A stretch of 64,000 bases of DNA from Euclidia mi (GCA_944739405.2 OX123200.2:8572761-8636760); one strand, 5' to 3'; shown: positions 33,600 to 45,892, counted from the first letter of the stretch. Notes: generated by a model not told the origin, from the sequence alone. Numbers and translations are program-made.

Positions 33600-34209
33600 C
33601 ATTAGGCGTGCGCTTTCAAGCGTGTGAACGCCCCAAACGCCGCCAGCGTGCCGCGACTACGGAGTACGGAGCGTGAGCGTCGCGTATTTCTCGTGACTGA
33701 CTGAAGCACATGCGGGTGGCGAGGATAGCGGTGTAGGCGGTCGCGAGCGACCGGGAGCTCATGGAAAAACATATTTATTTCAGCATTTTGGTTGTTTACA
33801 ACACTTATACAAGTCAAAGTCCTATTCTATTTGATGCCGGCATTTTTTAGGTAAATAACTTCTTTAGAAGAAAGGCCGAAACAAACTCATGGTTATTGCT
33901 TTTTTGTCATTTCATTATATTTCATCTCTTTGTTTATATTCTTTTGAAGTCCAGACATAATAGGTTTATATGCGAGTACAATGCAGCATGACCTGAATCA
34001 TTATACCTACACGCCATCAGTAGGTGTTACATGCATAAGCATGTCAACCTAAGCCACCAGACAGGTTGTCACTACTATTAGTTGAAACGTTTACTAATTC
34101 CCACAATGTTCTTGTAGAACATGTTGTCACTGGCCGTGCACCGCCGCGCGGCGGTCGTGCGCACGGCTGTCGCGTCGGTCACTCGCTCGAGGAACGCGCA
34201 CGCCTAATG
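33600..34209. mobile_element. MITE with CATTAGGCGTGCGC termini
   Basis: Inverted termini CATTAGGCGTGCGC (33600) and GCGCACGCCTAATG (to 34209), with further GC-rich imperfect pairing inside (gcgagcgaccgg / tcggtcactcgc). The centre is AT-rich. The frame at 33602-33817 covers the left arm only and is not a gene. The target is possibly TA. Confidence 0.6.
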
Positions 34210-34350
34210 TGGGCTCAGCCTTAGTCTCGACGGATTCTATGAACATGTTGTAATCTGATTTATTACTGTCGCCTTAGGTTACAAAATTGAGCTTATATTT
34301 ATTGAAACAGTAAAATACATAGTGAGGGCTTGTAGAGTTATAGCTGCTAA

Positions 34351-34557
34351 TCTTAATATATAAAATCCTTGCGTTACTGACTGACTGACAGACACGCTAC
34401 AGCCGAAGCTATTGGGCGCAGGAAGCTGAAATTTGGCATGTATGTTCCTTAGGGACCGTAGAGGTGCACTAAGACGGGATTTCCCGAAATTCCCACGGAA
34501 TCGGGCAAAACGGGAAATTCGAAAATATGTGCGTGCGAAGCCGCTGGCGTCGACTAG
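34351..34557 (+). mobile_element. Short Helitron-like element (family H2), complete
   Basis: Starts TC after A and ends CTAG before T (34554-34557). The interior follows the family order: 'gcgttactgactgactgacagac', 'aaatttggcatgtatgttcctta', 'ggaccgtagaggtgca'. A GC-rich segment (gtgcgtgcgaagccgctggcg) lies 15-30 bp before the CTAG end, where Helitrons carry a hairpin. Confidence 0.6.
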
Positions 34558-34559
34558 TC

Positions 34560-35576
34560 TTAAATATAGATGTTAATAGCTTTCGTCCTTTCACTTCAAA
34601 TGATACATTAGTTGCCTTTGAAATTAAAGATACTTAATTTTAAACGCATGTGGACTAATTTAAAAGAATATAATGCGAAGATGTAAAATGTTTTGCACTA
34701 TCTGCTTGTGCCAAAAATATTTTTTTGCAAAATGAAAGTTTGCTCCGTATGACCTAGGAAAATAAATTATCTCGTCAATGCCATCACAGTTCAAAAGTAA
34801 TTGATATTTTCAAGATCTACGTGATTGAAGTATGTATATAATTGATTACAGATAGATCTAATGCTCAGTACCACCCCATACACTTACGAAATCCATCATT
34901 CGTCCACCAATACAATCAATTAAACGAACAAAGCCGGGGCTTATAGCAAGTTAGCCACAGTATACCTTTATTAAGGACAATTTCATTCACCTGATTATCT
35001 TAGTGAGGGACCTATTGATTTCCCAAGGGCATTCCAATAATCTATTCGGTAATACCCTACTACATCCGATTATTATAATTATTATAAATTAAGGTGCCCT
35101 TGTAGTTCAACTTTATGGTTATTATCATGACCACGGTAGTATTACGGAAGCAGAAATTAGGTAATGAGGGTTTATATCGTGTTTTATACGTATACCTTGC
35201 TTAATATTCACTTTGGAAGAAAATTTATTAAATTTTGAATATACCTTGTAATACTGGTAATAGAAATGACAGTCTTTTTCGGAAAAAGGAACGCACAATA
35301 TAGATATAAATTCTCTATTTTTACCGAGAAATTGATTCCAATCTACCTAATGCAGAGTAACTCGTAATAAATTGTTATAGAGAAGGCCATACATTGAGGA
35401 TTTAACTAGCCGTATGTTTAAAATTCTCAACTAATGTTAAACAGCTGCCAGTCTCGCACAGTGGCAAGTGAGAGCTGTCATGCTAACAAGTCAAAGGCCA
35501 CGATAGTTTCATCTACAAACAATACATGACGCTTCTCCTTGTTTGTCTATTATTTTTTATGAAGAGACAGACAATT
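34560..35576. other. RGK intron region, no gene recognised
   Basis: AT-rich. No exon candidate was found by eye. Confidence 0.45.
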
Positions 35577-35963
35577 GATTATTGTTCCTATCATCATCCT
35601 CATCCTCTTAGCGTTATGCCAGTTTCAAACTGGGGTCCGCTTTCTAGTCTAACCAGATTTGGCTGAATATTTGCTTTTCCACGCAGCGACTGCCTGTCTG
35701 ACCTCCGCAACCCAATAGCTATATTCCATGGTTTAGACTAGTGCCAGTTAAGAAGGTACTGGTATTGTCAAATATCTTCATGACAACCGGGACCGACGGC
35801 TTAACGTGCTTTCCGAGTCACGGGACAAGGGATAATTAACAATTCAATACGCACATAACTCCGAAAAGTCACTAGTGCGCGCCGTGGATTCCAACCCCAT
35901 GCCCTCTGCATGGCAGTCTGTTGGTTTCTCCACTAGGCTATCGCTGCCGATTATTGATCCTAT
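35577..35963 (-). mobile_element. SINE family C, full length with TSD
   Basis: The element is 35592-35948, between duplications GATTATTGTTCCTAT (35577-35591) and GATTATTGATCCTAT (35949-35963; one mismatch). The complement of the right end gives a tRNA-like head, GGCAGCGATAGCCTAGTGG, with a B-box-like GGTTGGAATCC. This is the reference copy for family C in the window. It ends about 180 bp before the last RGK exon. Confidence 0.9.
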
Positions 35964-36144
35964 GATTATATCTAAATATCACAAAAACACTGTAATGCAG
36001 CACACATTCTTTGACACCCTTTTTTTTTTCAGTATCTTTCCAACATTGTTGCCCCCAACTTGAGCGAAATCGCAAGATTGCCCATATTTTGCCATTCTTT
36101 CCTTTTGGGTGTTCATTTTTATAATAATCTCTTTTTCTCAACAG

Positions 36145-36425
36145 ACGGCAAATGCCTGGCGTGCACCTACAAGGCAAAATTCATAGAAGTATCAGTTGGT
36201 ATAAACCACAACGTGGATGAATTGGTTGTGGGCATCCTGAACCAGATCCGGCTAAAACGGCAGCAATACTCCGCAGAGGGTGGCAGAGAGTCTTCGCCAG
36301 CCCATTGGTACAAGTCTAGAGGTGTTGTCCGTGCAAGCATGAAGGCCAGGCAGATGTTCACATGGATTTTTGGGAAGGAAGACTCAAAGTTCAAAAACTG
36401 TGAGAATCTAAACCATGTCCTGTGA
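36145..36425 (+). CDS. RGK-family small GTPase, C-terminal exon
   Basis: Acceptor 'ctctttttctcaacag' precedes 36145; the frame enters one base into a codon and runs to TGA at 36423-36425. The residues include DGKCLACTYKAKFIEVSVG (the G5 region, where classical Ras has SAK/SAL), NHNVDELVVGILNQIRLKRQ, and a C-terminus with RGVVRASMKARQMFTWIFGK and KFKNCENLNHVL. RGK proteins end in a conserved basic or amphipathic extension and a Cys-containing motif instead of a CAAX box, as here (family knowledge). That tail binds calmodulin, 14-3-3 and membrane phosphoinositides in vertebrate homologues. Frame, codon use and motif conservation make this the best-supported host coding sequence here. Confidence 0.9.
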
Positions 36426-39004
36426 GTGGAAAATGACGGACCGGTGTTCGTCTAAGACAATGAGACTTGAGTAACAACAGTATTGTGACATAAGTTAGTG
36501 TATTGTTTGTTTATAAATGTGAAAATTGTACTGTTGGTTATGGCAACTGATTCTGGCAAGTAGCTAAGCGAAACTGTGAGAACGAACGCTTCACGAACGT
36601 TTTCGTTTAAGAAGCAATTACTTAGGAATGTCGTTGGCAGCTCGTACACGGTACACCAGTATAATTAAATTTGTTAGCTGTTGTTATAAAGAGCTATAGT
36701 CGGTGACTCCAGCGTCTCGTTGATCTACTGGCTACTACTGGTTTAAGGGTTACCATAAAATGTCGAATACTTTTCCCAGGTCAGTAATATATACAATAAT
36801 ACCATCTAGTCTGATTTCAATTAGAAGAATTTGCCTGCGGGGCCAATGAGAAGAAAGGTTTTGAATACAGAATGATTTTTAAAAATAACGAATAACTACT
36901 TGGCTCATTCAAATTTAACGTATTTTTGACATCTAACCAAACGTCAGATGACGTAACCAGCAGTGTTGCCAACCAAAAAAAAGGTAATGCCAAATATAAA
37001 ATTGGTATATTCACTAGTCGTTACGTGCCAATTTGAGAGAATTTAATAATATTATTAAATAGTTAAGTTTATATGTACCTATTTAAGATAGATAACGCAT
37101 ATAAGTGAGACATCAGTATTTTCCCAAATACTTTTAATATATCATTAAAATGACGTATCAGCAATATATTAAAATAAGTGATAATATAATATATCATGTA
37201 GATATATATATTGTATTGTATAATATATGCTAACGTTATTGGACCATGCGTACTTATTTATATTAATGGTAACGAATGTCGTATATCGTATAGATTATAT
37301 AGTCAGACACACCAATGTTATATCTATGTATGTAGTCTTTATAAATTATATTTAAAACAAAATCTTCGTGTAAGTAAAACCAGTATCACTATAAAATATA
37401 GAATAGATCATTGGAGTACAAAACATCTGAAACAAATTGATTTTTTTCAACGGCCTTATTCTGCTACAGAACAGTCTTTAACCTAATGGAAGGAAAGAGG
37501 AACCCACCACGCACCCTCGGATTGACCACCCAACTGTTGCAATAGAAATAGGTTGACAATACCGAACTCCTAAGGATAAGGGATATAAGAATGGTATGGG
37601 TTCCAGGAAGATACCTGATTTGTAGTATCCCGCTGTATGCGCCGACTATTCTTGTAATAGAAGGAATCTATCTTCTAATTCTTCTCATAGAAGGAATCTA
37701 TCTTCTAATAGAAGAAAGAAAAGTCGAACAATTTCATGGGTATCTTAGTACAATACATGCTAGTAATTGAGTTTAGCGATAAGGCAATTTATTCTCTTCT
37801 TATATGAAAGATTCCGGCAAATATTTTGTGTTGGTATTACTTTCTTATTTCTTTCTTTATTTGGTGTGTAAAATACCTAAAATAATGAAATAAATTTGAT
37901 ACTGGTTTTGCTTACATTAAAATTTCTAAGCCGTTTAATTTTACAACCTCAAAACTATCGTCCTAACGTATTTGTACCATTGTTATGTTATACAATCAAA
38001 ATGATCCAGGGTCCATTGTATTCCTTCCATCCATGCCAAAACCTACTCATTTATCGTAAAAAATATTTATAGCACCTAAATTTAAATTTAAGATCTTTTT
38101 CTAACAACTACTATTGGTAAAATACTATTCGAAATAAAATACTGACTTAAATTTAGAAGAATCTTCATTTTTAAATAAACTGTTAGAAATTGGCGATTTT
38201 TTTCACATTATCCAGTTTGACCAACATTGTTTTGGTCAAAGCGGTTAACTATCTTTGATACGATGAATGCAAAAATATCGTTACGTGAGGAAGGAAATAT
38301 TTTCCAACAGTTTTCAACTGGTTGAATAGCCTGTTTATGTAATCAAACTCAATTTATTCGGTAACCAACTAATACGTCTTCAGTACTTTGAATTTGAGTC
38401 TCTATTCAAAGAAAAACCATCTTACATCAAGTAATTCCAAAATCTTTATTCACATAATTTAAGAGAATCGAATTCAATGTGCATACTTACGTAAAACTGT
38501 CTCTTCTATTCTATACCTTTTGACCACCATAGTCACGTATATGTGGCAAGCCAAAAAGAACCCAGCACACTATGTTTTGGGTACATTTTGGGTTTGTCAC
38601 AATAATTGTCGTCTATACATGACTGGGGTGGCCAAAGAAATAAAAATAAGTTACCTAAAACTTACTAAACATAATTTATAGGATTGTATATAATGAATGC
38701 GAATGCACTTAAGGATTTGATGTTGTATTGATTAAAAATAATGAAGTAAGTGATACCTTTATACATGTTCAATGTATTGTGGTAAGTCTTGTACTCATAT
38801 TAACCGATTGTAATACATGTGAATTTAAATGATGTGATTATAAAATCTATTGTTGAACAAAAAAATCAAGAAGTGTAATTTTAAAAAATCTTCTTATTTG
38901 ATGTGAAGGACACAACACATAACGTCAATGATGGAATAACTAAGGGTTTCTTTTATTGTGGTCTATAGTTTATTTTCTTAATTAACTTAGTTGGTATGGA
39001 CTGC
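36426..39004. other. RGK 3' UTR and downstream, no further gene recognised
   Basis: Probably begins with 3' UTR. AT-rich throughout. A short tandem duplication of 'atagaaggaatctatcttct' occurs at 37657-37708. No transposon with clear ends was found. Confidence 0.5.
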
Positions 39005-39215
39005 ACAGATAGTATAGTGACTTAAGCGGTTGAATTACAGCTTACCGCGCCGGATGTTGCTGGTTTCTTCGCTCGGGACAACACTATGTGATGCACAAAT
39101 GTTGTTTCGAGTCTAAGTCCGGTCCTATGTCCGTATCGGCAGAAAAATTTAAAAAATAAAAACCCTGTGCTACAGGATTTATTTCTAGTGCAGAAGCTGT
39201 CATAACAATATAATA
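39005..39215 (+). mobile_element. SINE family B, degenerate
   Basis: The head 'tatagtgacttaagcggttga' and 'tcgggacaacac', then a 'gttgtttcgagtct' body and a 'tgctacaggatttattt' tail, match family B with many changes. Confidence 0.6.
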
Positions 39216-39248
39216 ACCTTTTAACACCTAGGCTTATTCCTAAAAAAA

Positions 39249-39394
39249 GCTAGGAATTGTCTTTCCAGTTGTCGCCGGGGTGACGGTGCTAGAGGGGACT
39301 ACTGGGAATAATTCAGGTTCGCTAGACCGAATTATTCCCAGTAGTCCCCTCTGGCCCTGTCACCCCGGTGACAACAGGGAAGACAATTCCCAGC
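39249..39394. repeat. 146-bp hairpin with ~66-bp arms
   Basis: The left arm, from 'gctaggaattgtc', pairs with the right arm ending 'gacaattcccagc'. The core 'agaggggactactgggaataattc' and its inverse are perfect, with a short loop near 39317-39323. A third partial copy of the arm follows at 39395-39437 ('ctgtcaccccggg...ggggactactgagaataagcc'). Likely a small foldback element; a precursor-like RNA hairpin is an alternative. Confidence 0.75.
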
Positions 39395-39439
39395 TGTCAC
39401 CCCGGGGGACAGGGCTATAGGGGACTACTGAGAATAAGC

Positions 39440-40645
39440 CAACACCTGGCCCACTTTGGAAACTTCGTCATTTTTGTTAACAATTCATTTTATAATCACT
39501 TTGTCTGTATTGTGAATAATGTCCAAGAACTTAAAGTCAAGTCCTCAGTAAAATTTATTATTAAGTATCCAAAACACCACGACTGATCGACACCAAAAAC
39601 ATTATATTACGTAACCCTATATCTTCTGTATATGTCTTTTGAATTACGATTCAAAACAGTGCCTTTTTATTGTTAAAATGTATTGTAGTACCTGTGCTAT
39701 TTTATTGATAATTTGTGAATGTATTTAATACCTCTTCTCCTAGATGTCGTTACAGTATACTTTTCCATTGTTAGTACTTAAATATTATTTATTCGTATAA
39801 TATTGCTTAATTATATATCTCGTGCATATACAACGCAAAAGCGATAAATCTTAGTGTATCGTTGCAGCAATTATAGATATTACCCGGGGCAATGCTAGAA
39901 ATACCTCTTACCCGGGTAATTTCTATAATGCGCAAGTGACAGGCATTGCCAGTTCCTTAAGTCAGGTATATTCATGTATTTGTGGATAGCGGAATTAATT
40001 TTGTAAATAGGATATTAATAGTATTATTATATGCATTTTGCAAAATGTATGAGCTTTCAATTGTATTAGAGGGCCTAGGCAAGGCGTTTCAGTGGTGAAT
40101 CATTGCCGAGCAACAATTTTGATTACTATTCTCTTCTTTGAAGACTTGAAGGAAAAATTATGTAGGTGATCATTGTAATCATTAAGACAGAATTGATTGA
40201 TACTAAATTAACGTCATTTTATACCAACTATTCAATTACAAGTTGTGGTTAATAGTTAGTATTATTATACACGCAACTAACCTTATACTACTATTAAGGA
40301 ACATGCGAATGCCACAGATAACAGAAATAAGCTTTTGACAACTTTGACCGGATGATTGACCACTTGAACATGTCAGAGTGTGTGTAGGCCTTTAAGAATA
40401 TTATCATTATTGTAACATACTGTAGCTAGTGTTTATTGTAAATAAACTGATTGACAATAAATTTGAATACTTTAAGTGGTTATGCATAATTTCCTTTTCT
40501 GAGAATTCACTTTTGATTTAGGCGTCCGAGCAGGCCCTCTTCACTTTGCACTTTATATTGCTAGCAATAAACAGACGAGCTAATTGACCCTGTGGTCAAA
40601 GAGCTCATATGTATACATAGAGGGGAATGCCCCTCATAACGAATG
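39440..40645. other. No gene recognised
   Basis: AT-rich sequence. A short inverted repeat occurs at 39875-39935 (TATTACCCGGG / CCCGGGTAAT), and a possible polyadenylation context near 40440 (aataaactgattgacaataaa). No coding evidence. Confidence 0.45.
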
Positions 40646-40648
40646 TCT

Positions 40649-40862
40649 TATGGGCGCTCTGAAGACAAACTTTCTGTGACCCAAATTGCCGCTCGGTAGC
40701 GTGGTAGTCGCGCTGTGACAGCTGTTTCTACTAGAGTAAGAGAGACGGAGAACGACGCCAGCGCCGCCAACGGCGCCACTACGAACTAAACTGGAGACAG
40801 TCCCCACTTGGAAACGGCACACGAAATCCTTAAGAACTGTGCTTTTATGTAAATCTATATTC
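40649..40862 (+). repeat. Dispersed repeat R1, copy 1
   Basis: Matches 44707-44944 in the same orientation, including 'gaagacaaactttctgtgac', 'gacggagaacgacgccagcg' and 'ccttaagaactg'. The pair brackets the LINE at 41.25-43.74 kb. It is not an LTR pair, since no TG/CA ends or duplications are seen. Confidence 0.7.
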
Positions 40863-41250
40863 GTTGCCGTGGCCTTCCAGATGGTAAGTGGTAACCCCTC
40901 ATAAAAGACACTGTGAGTGCTAAATATTACCAAGCTGCTGCATTTCACGAGGATGGTAAAATTAATAGGAGGAGGAGTGATACGAGGGTGAAGGAATAGA
41001 GGATGGCAGGTATTTTCAGTACTCTCCGAACGAAATGCAACAGTATAGTTACCGTTGGTTTACTACGATATTTTGTGAGAGGATAGAACTTCCAGGGTCG
41101 AGCCGGTCAAAAAATCAGGAAGGCTCTTACCTACAAAGTAGGTAGTTGACGTCAGCGTCGTCAGCAGAATGAGTGCCTACAATCAACATTTTTTCATACA
41201 CGACTGTGCGTGCGCATTTCTACGTCCCGGCCTAGGTCTTACCTACAGAT

Positions 41251-42660
41251 TTCAATATTAATATACTGGATAGTTCACCAATGACTACGAGGCTTTTAAA
41301 TCTTTTTAAATCATTTAATTTGACAAATTTATTTCTTGAACCTACTAGAATAACTGCATCATCTTCTACTTGTCTTGACAATATATTTAGTAATCATACA
41401 GTATCACATAAATTAGTTACTACTGACTTAACTTCGGATCACTGTGGTCAATTGGCAGGATTTTCATATATAAATGATAATGCAGTACATAAGGTGACAG
41501 TTAGGCCATTACCTAGGTATAAATTTAATGAGTTTAGGAACAAAATTTTAATAGGTATGAATCCTGATATGATGGAGCTTAAGTCACCAAATAAGATTTA
41601 TGATACTATGTTTCATTTAGTTCACAACGAATTTAGAAGTACTTTTAAAACCAAGGAAAAAGTAATCAAGGAGTCTAGAGCATTTAGTGAGTGGGCTACT
41701 GTAGGTATTTATAAAAGCAGAGCAAGGATGTATGAGTTGTATGGTATGAAGAAATTCAATTTTGATGCGAGCTTCACTGAGTATGTCAGAAATTATTCAA
41801 AAATATTTAAAAAGGTATGCAATATAGCTAAGGCACGTTTCGTAACTGATAAAATTAGAAACTCTTCTAATAAAGTTAAGGCCACATGGCAAGCTATTAA
41901 CGGGCAAGGCAACCTTTAGGAATTCCAATTTTAACTTGCTAGATAATAATAAAATGATTAATAATGACGAGGAAGTCGCACTCGCATTCAATATTTTTTT
42001 TGCTAGCATACCTATTGCTACTACTATAGGTCTAAACTCATCAGCTTCAGTCGCAGTAAATTTATTAGAATCTAGTGTAGAAAAATGTAATGTATTATTT
42101 AAATTCAGTCCTATTAGTTCTACTGACATTATAAACACTTTCCAATCTCTAGAATCTAAGAATACGGGTGATCTTTAGGGAATATCTGTGAAGATTCTGA
42201 AAAGTATAATAGATATAGTAGCACCTTATCTAAGTAACTTGTTCAATAAGTGTATAGAATCAGGCGATTTTCCAGATTTAATGAAACATAGTAGGATAAT
42301 ACCTCTGTTTAAATCCGGCAGTAAGACTGATCCTAGTAATTATAGGCCAATTTCAATACTACCTACTTTTAGTAAAATCTTTGAAAAGATAGTACTCGAG
42401 CAACTTCTGAAGCACTTTAATTTAAACAGCCTCCTTCATATTGAGCAATACGGTTTTACTAAGGGTCACTCGACGACGGATGCAGGAGTAGCTTTACTCA
42501 AACACATCTACAATGCATGGGAGAACTCTCAGAATGCTATTGGTGTGTTTTGCGACCTTTCGAAAGCATTCGATTTTGTCTGCCATGATACGCTCTTATG
42601 CAAACTTAAACATTACGGCGTCCAGACTAAAGCATTGGATGTTATTAAGACATTTATTTA
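41251..42660 (+). pseudogene. LINE endonuclease C-terminus and RT N-terminus
   Basis: 41251-41919 holds DFNINILDSS (catalytic Asp/Asn), FLEPTRITASSSTCLDNIF and TSDHCG (catalytic Asp-His), then a linker. A shift to frame 2 occurs around 41919-41936. An in-frame TAG near 42176 interrupts between GDL and GISVKIL. The RT start reads SRIIPLFKSGSKTDPSNYRPISILP, QYGFTKGHSTTDA and FCDLSKAFD (first catalytic Asp present). The frame is lost again near 42657. Confidence 0.87.
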
Positions 42661-43653
42661 AATAACAGAATCCAATGTGTAGAAATAAATGGCTCAAAAT
42701 CCAGTGGCGTACCAGTACAATTGGGAGTGCCGCAGAGTAGTATCCTAGGGCCTTTCCTGTTTCTAGTTTACATAAATGATTTGCCATTTTACCTGAGAAA
42801 TATTTGTGACGTGGTATTGTTTGCTGACGATACTTCACTGATATTTAAAGTAGATAGAAATAAGGAAAACTTTACCGAAATAAACAGTGCTCTTATTCAG
42901 GTGACTAAATGGTTTACTGTAAACAACTTAGTACTGAACGCCAGAAAAACCAAATGTGTTAAGTTTGCTTTGCCCAACGTCAGAAACCTTGGTCCTAACA
43001 TAGTTTTAAATGGTGATGTACTGGAAACAACTGAATCTACATTGTTTCTAGGAATAACACTTGATTCGAAGTTACAATGGGGCGCACACATTACATATCT
43101 GTCAGCGAAACTTAGTTCGGCTGCTTATGCCATTAAGAAGGTGCGCAATTTAACAGATGTCGATACGGCTAGATTGGTATATTTTGGCTATTTTCATAGT
43201 GTTATGTCTTATAGCATATTACTATGGGGTAGAGCTGCTGATATCGAAAGTATTTTTATATTGCAAAAAAGGGCAGTTAGGGCCATTTACCAATTACGAA
43301 CAAGAGTTTCGCTCAAAGAAAGATTCAAGGAAATCGGTATTCTAACAGTAGCGTCTCAGTATATTTATGCTAGTGTTATGCACGTACGTAAAAATATAAA
43401 TTCATATTCAAAGAATAGTGATATACACTCTATAAATACAAGAAATAGACATAAATTCTGTGTTCCGTATTTCCGTTTGTGCAAAACTCATAGTTCTTTT
43501 ATAGGACTTAGTATACGTATCTACAACAAGATACCGATAAGTATTTTGGACTTGCCTTTTAACGCATTTCAGATAAAGATTAAAAATGACCTAATGCAAA
43601 AGGCATATTATAATTTAAATGAATATCTGAATGACAAATGCGCTTGGAAATAA
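42661..43653 (+). pseudogene. LINE RT C-terminal half, long open frame
   Basis: The open frame covers 42661-43653 without a stop. Motifs: GVPQSSILGPFLFLVYINDL, VLFADDTSLIF (catalytic FADD), NARKTKCVKF, FLGITLDSKLQWGAHI, and YFHSVMSYSILLWG and LQKRAVRAIYQL in the C-terminal domain. The GVPQSS variant replaces the usual GVPQGS. This is the best preserved LINE fragment of this copy, though it cannot be translated as part of an intact ORF2. Confidence 0.9.
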
Positions 43654-43659
43654 TGTTTC

Positions 43660-43663
43660 ATAA

Positions 43664-43725
<62 letters not shown>
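43660..43725. repeat. (AT)n microsatellite
   Basis: Uninterrupted AT dinucleotides of about 55-60 bp immediately after the LINE coding end, likely grown from its 3' tail. Confidence 0.95.
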
Positions 43726-43727
<2 letters not shown>

Positions 43728-43739
43728 AAGTATCATGTC

Positions 43740-44285
43740 AATCAAATATAGGTACTACATTTGCATTTTGCACGCGTTCCACATATTTATGATAATATTA
43801 ACGCTCTGGAAAATGCAGGTAATTTGCGTTCATGGTCAGTATACCAACAGATTGTTCATTACTGCCGGTTCGTGTACCGTTGTCGTCATGCTCACTAAAA
43901 TGTCATTTCTTGTGGTGGCGTCGTGTGTCGGGTCATCCCTGTCCCTCTGATATGGCGAGAGGGATGATGGCTGGCCCAAGCGTCATACTCGTGAACGGGT
44001 GCTACTTGCGGTGACTGGTCGATGTCGGTCTTACGGGCTGGTATTACATTTTTAACATTAAACTGTATCATTTCTATCATGGTTCTGAACGTTTGCGCGG
44101 ATTGCCTGCATTATTAGGTACTTAATGTAAGTGGATGCTCCTGTTTCACCATGTCTATTTTCAGGAGGCTAATTATATGAACATCAAAATTTTACTAGAT
44201 TATGCTTGAGTATTAAGTAGAGTAAATATATACAAATGACATAGAAGGTGTAACAGTTGCAGCACCTTACAAAATTTAAATATTT
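43740..44285. other. No gene recognised
   Basis: Mixed composition. Small overlapping frames near 43735-44080 on both strands are unrecognised, and the inconsistent frames argue for a decayed repeat. Confidence 0.4.
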
Positions 44286-44289
44286 ATGT

Positions 44290-44492
44290 ATTATGCAAAA
44301 CCTGGCGATGAAAAAGAGTGACCTTGAGTTTTATTGCCCGTTCTTTCTCATGGTTCTACGCCCTTGCTTTGCGAACGTGGCAGTAAATGTAAATGTAGAA
44401 GCTTTAAGTAATTATTTTTTTAAATTTGACGTTCATAAGTGTCACTTTGTGATTTAAATGAATAAAGGATTTTGACTTTGACTTTGACAGAA
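44290..44492 (+). mobile_element. LINE 3'-end fragment with TGACTT-repeat tail
   Basis: Ends 'aatgaataaaggattttgactttgactttgac', a TGACTT-type tail. A shorter relative is at 50820-50903. It probably belongs to a Jockey-group LINE; only the last part of the 3' region is present. Confidence 0.65.
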
Positions 44493-44706
44493 GTGTGTCA
44501 TACGGTTTCCACATGATCTTGCTTCGAGTATTTTCGTGTGAGGCACCGAATATGCCTTAATTTCGGAGGTAACTCTAAGTGGAAATCTAAGTTCACTCAA
44601 GAGAGCTCACACTAACCGCCGTATTCAATATCCGTCCAATTCATAATAATAATGTATCCATGGATTTGGAGATTAGACAAAGAGACAAACAAAGAGGCGC
44701 ATTTCA

Positions 44707-44944
44707 TATGGGCGCTTTGAAGACAAACTTTCTGTGACTCAAATCGCCGCTTGGTGGCGTGGCAGTCGCGCTGCGGCAGCTGTCTCTCTCTCTCTTCTCC
44801 AGTGTATCTTAACTACGAGAGCGAGAAAGACGGAGAACGACGCCAGCGCCGCCAACGACGCCAACTACGAACTAAACTGGAGTCCCCACTTGGAATCGGC
44901 ACACGAATTCCTTAAGAACTGCACTTCTATGCAAATCTGTATTC
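44707..44944 (+). repeat. Dispersed repeat R1, copy 2
   Basis: Second copy of the 40649-40862 repeat with a CT-rich expansion (ctctctctctcttctcc at 44787-44803). Arg- and Ala-rich frames across it are compositional. Confidence 0.7.
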
Positions 44945-45235
44945 ATTGGATTAGAGATGCATATTTGACATAAATTGCGTACACAATATATCAAATAAGT
45001 ATGTATCACTAGGCTCCAAATTCATTCATAGGTCATATATTGGGACCGGCCGTAAATCAGCCATGTTAAGTACTGTCCTAACTAAAACCAATACCAATTA
45101 AAAAGTTCTGGACAAGGTCTGAGTCCAAATGAGGCACAATAACGTAGCGTAAGCACGTAGCATCGGTTGTTTAAAATGCCTTTAAAATCCAATATCCGTA
45201 AGCGGAGCTATTGAAAACTCATCCAAAATAATACA
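44945..45235. other. No gene recognised
   Basis: AT-rich, no feature supported. Confidence 0.4.
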
Positions 45236-45366
45236 TACATATACTCACGCCTTTTTCTCGTCGGGGTAGGCAGAGACAACAGAACGCCACTTGCTTCTAT
45301 CCTTACAAACCTCACACGCTTCCTCTACACTCATTACTCTTTTCAAACATGCTCGCATGGTGCATG
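45236..45366 (-). mobile_element. LINE 3'-end fragment
   Basis: Reverse-oriented relative of 8455-8595, beginning 'cacgcctttttctcgtcggggtaggcagag' and containing 'aacgccacttgcttctatcc'. Truncated at both ends. Confidence 0.65.
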
Positions 45367-45369
45367 CAT

Positions 45370-45892
45370 GCATGGTTTCGGGTACTTCGGACCTTGCCGT
45401 AATAACCAAAATAATATTATACGCGAAACCGGTATAATATTATTGATATATCCACATCTAGATCCGTTACCTCACATGCATATCCTGATCTACCTGTTTC
45501 TTATCAAAGGCAAAAGACAGAATATACCGAAAACAACACCCCTAAATCTTGACACGCAAGAACAAAGATCAATACATAACAGTCTACTAAATTAAGCTCG
45601 CGACACTCATCGCGACCGCTATTTCCATTAATTATGTTAATATATGATTATGATATGTTAATAACAGAGTTCAGAGTCAACGTGTCGATTATACTAAGTC
45701 AATTACCTCACACCGGTGTTCAAACCCCGCCTAACTTAGTAGGAAACTCGGGCGGAATTTTCCTTCTATTTTCATGTAATTTGGTTTGAGGAATAAAGAC
45801 TTGTTTGAGTTGTTTTTATTGGAGGGTCTATTTGGTTAGTACCACACAAATTATGAAATGGTCACCTAGTCATTTTTGTGGTAGAATATAAT
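45370..45892. other. No gene recognised
   Basis: The plus-strand frame at 45368-45595 encodes nothing I recognise. AT-rich elsewhere. Confidence 0.4.

Larger units (their letters stand above)
41250..43735 (+). mobile_element. Jockey/CR1-group LINE, 5'-truncated
   Basis: The 5' break lies within the endonuclease (at the DFNINILDSS motif). The coding region ends at 43653 and an (AT)n tract closes the copy. The translation order is endonuclease C-terminus, linker and RT. Lesions are few, suggesting moderate age. I did not find clear target duplications. The clade is assigned only to the Jockey/CR1 group, lacking RNase H. Confidence 0.88.

Noticed and set aside
43660..43725. Regulatory or origin-like AT tract
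   Set aside because: It is a plain (AT)n microsatellite directly after a LINE coding end.
40649..44944. LTR pair around the LINE
   Set aside because: The copies lack TG/CA ends and target duplications, and the enclosed coding region is a non-LTR RT.
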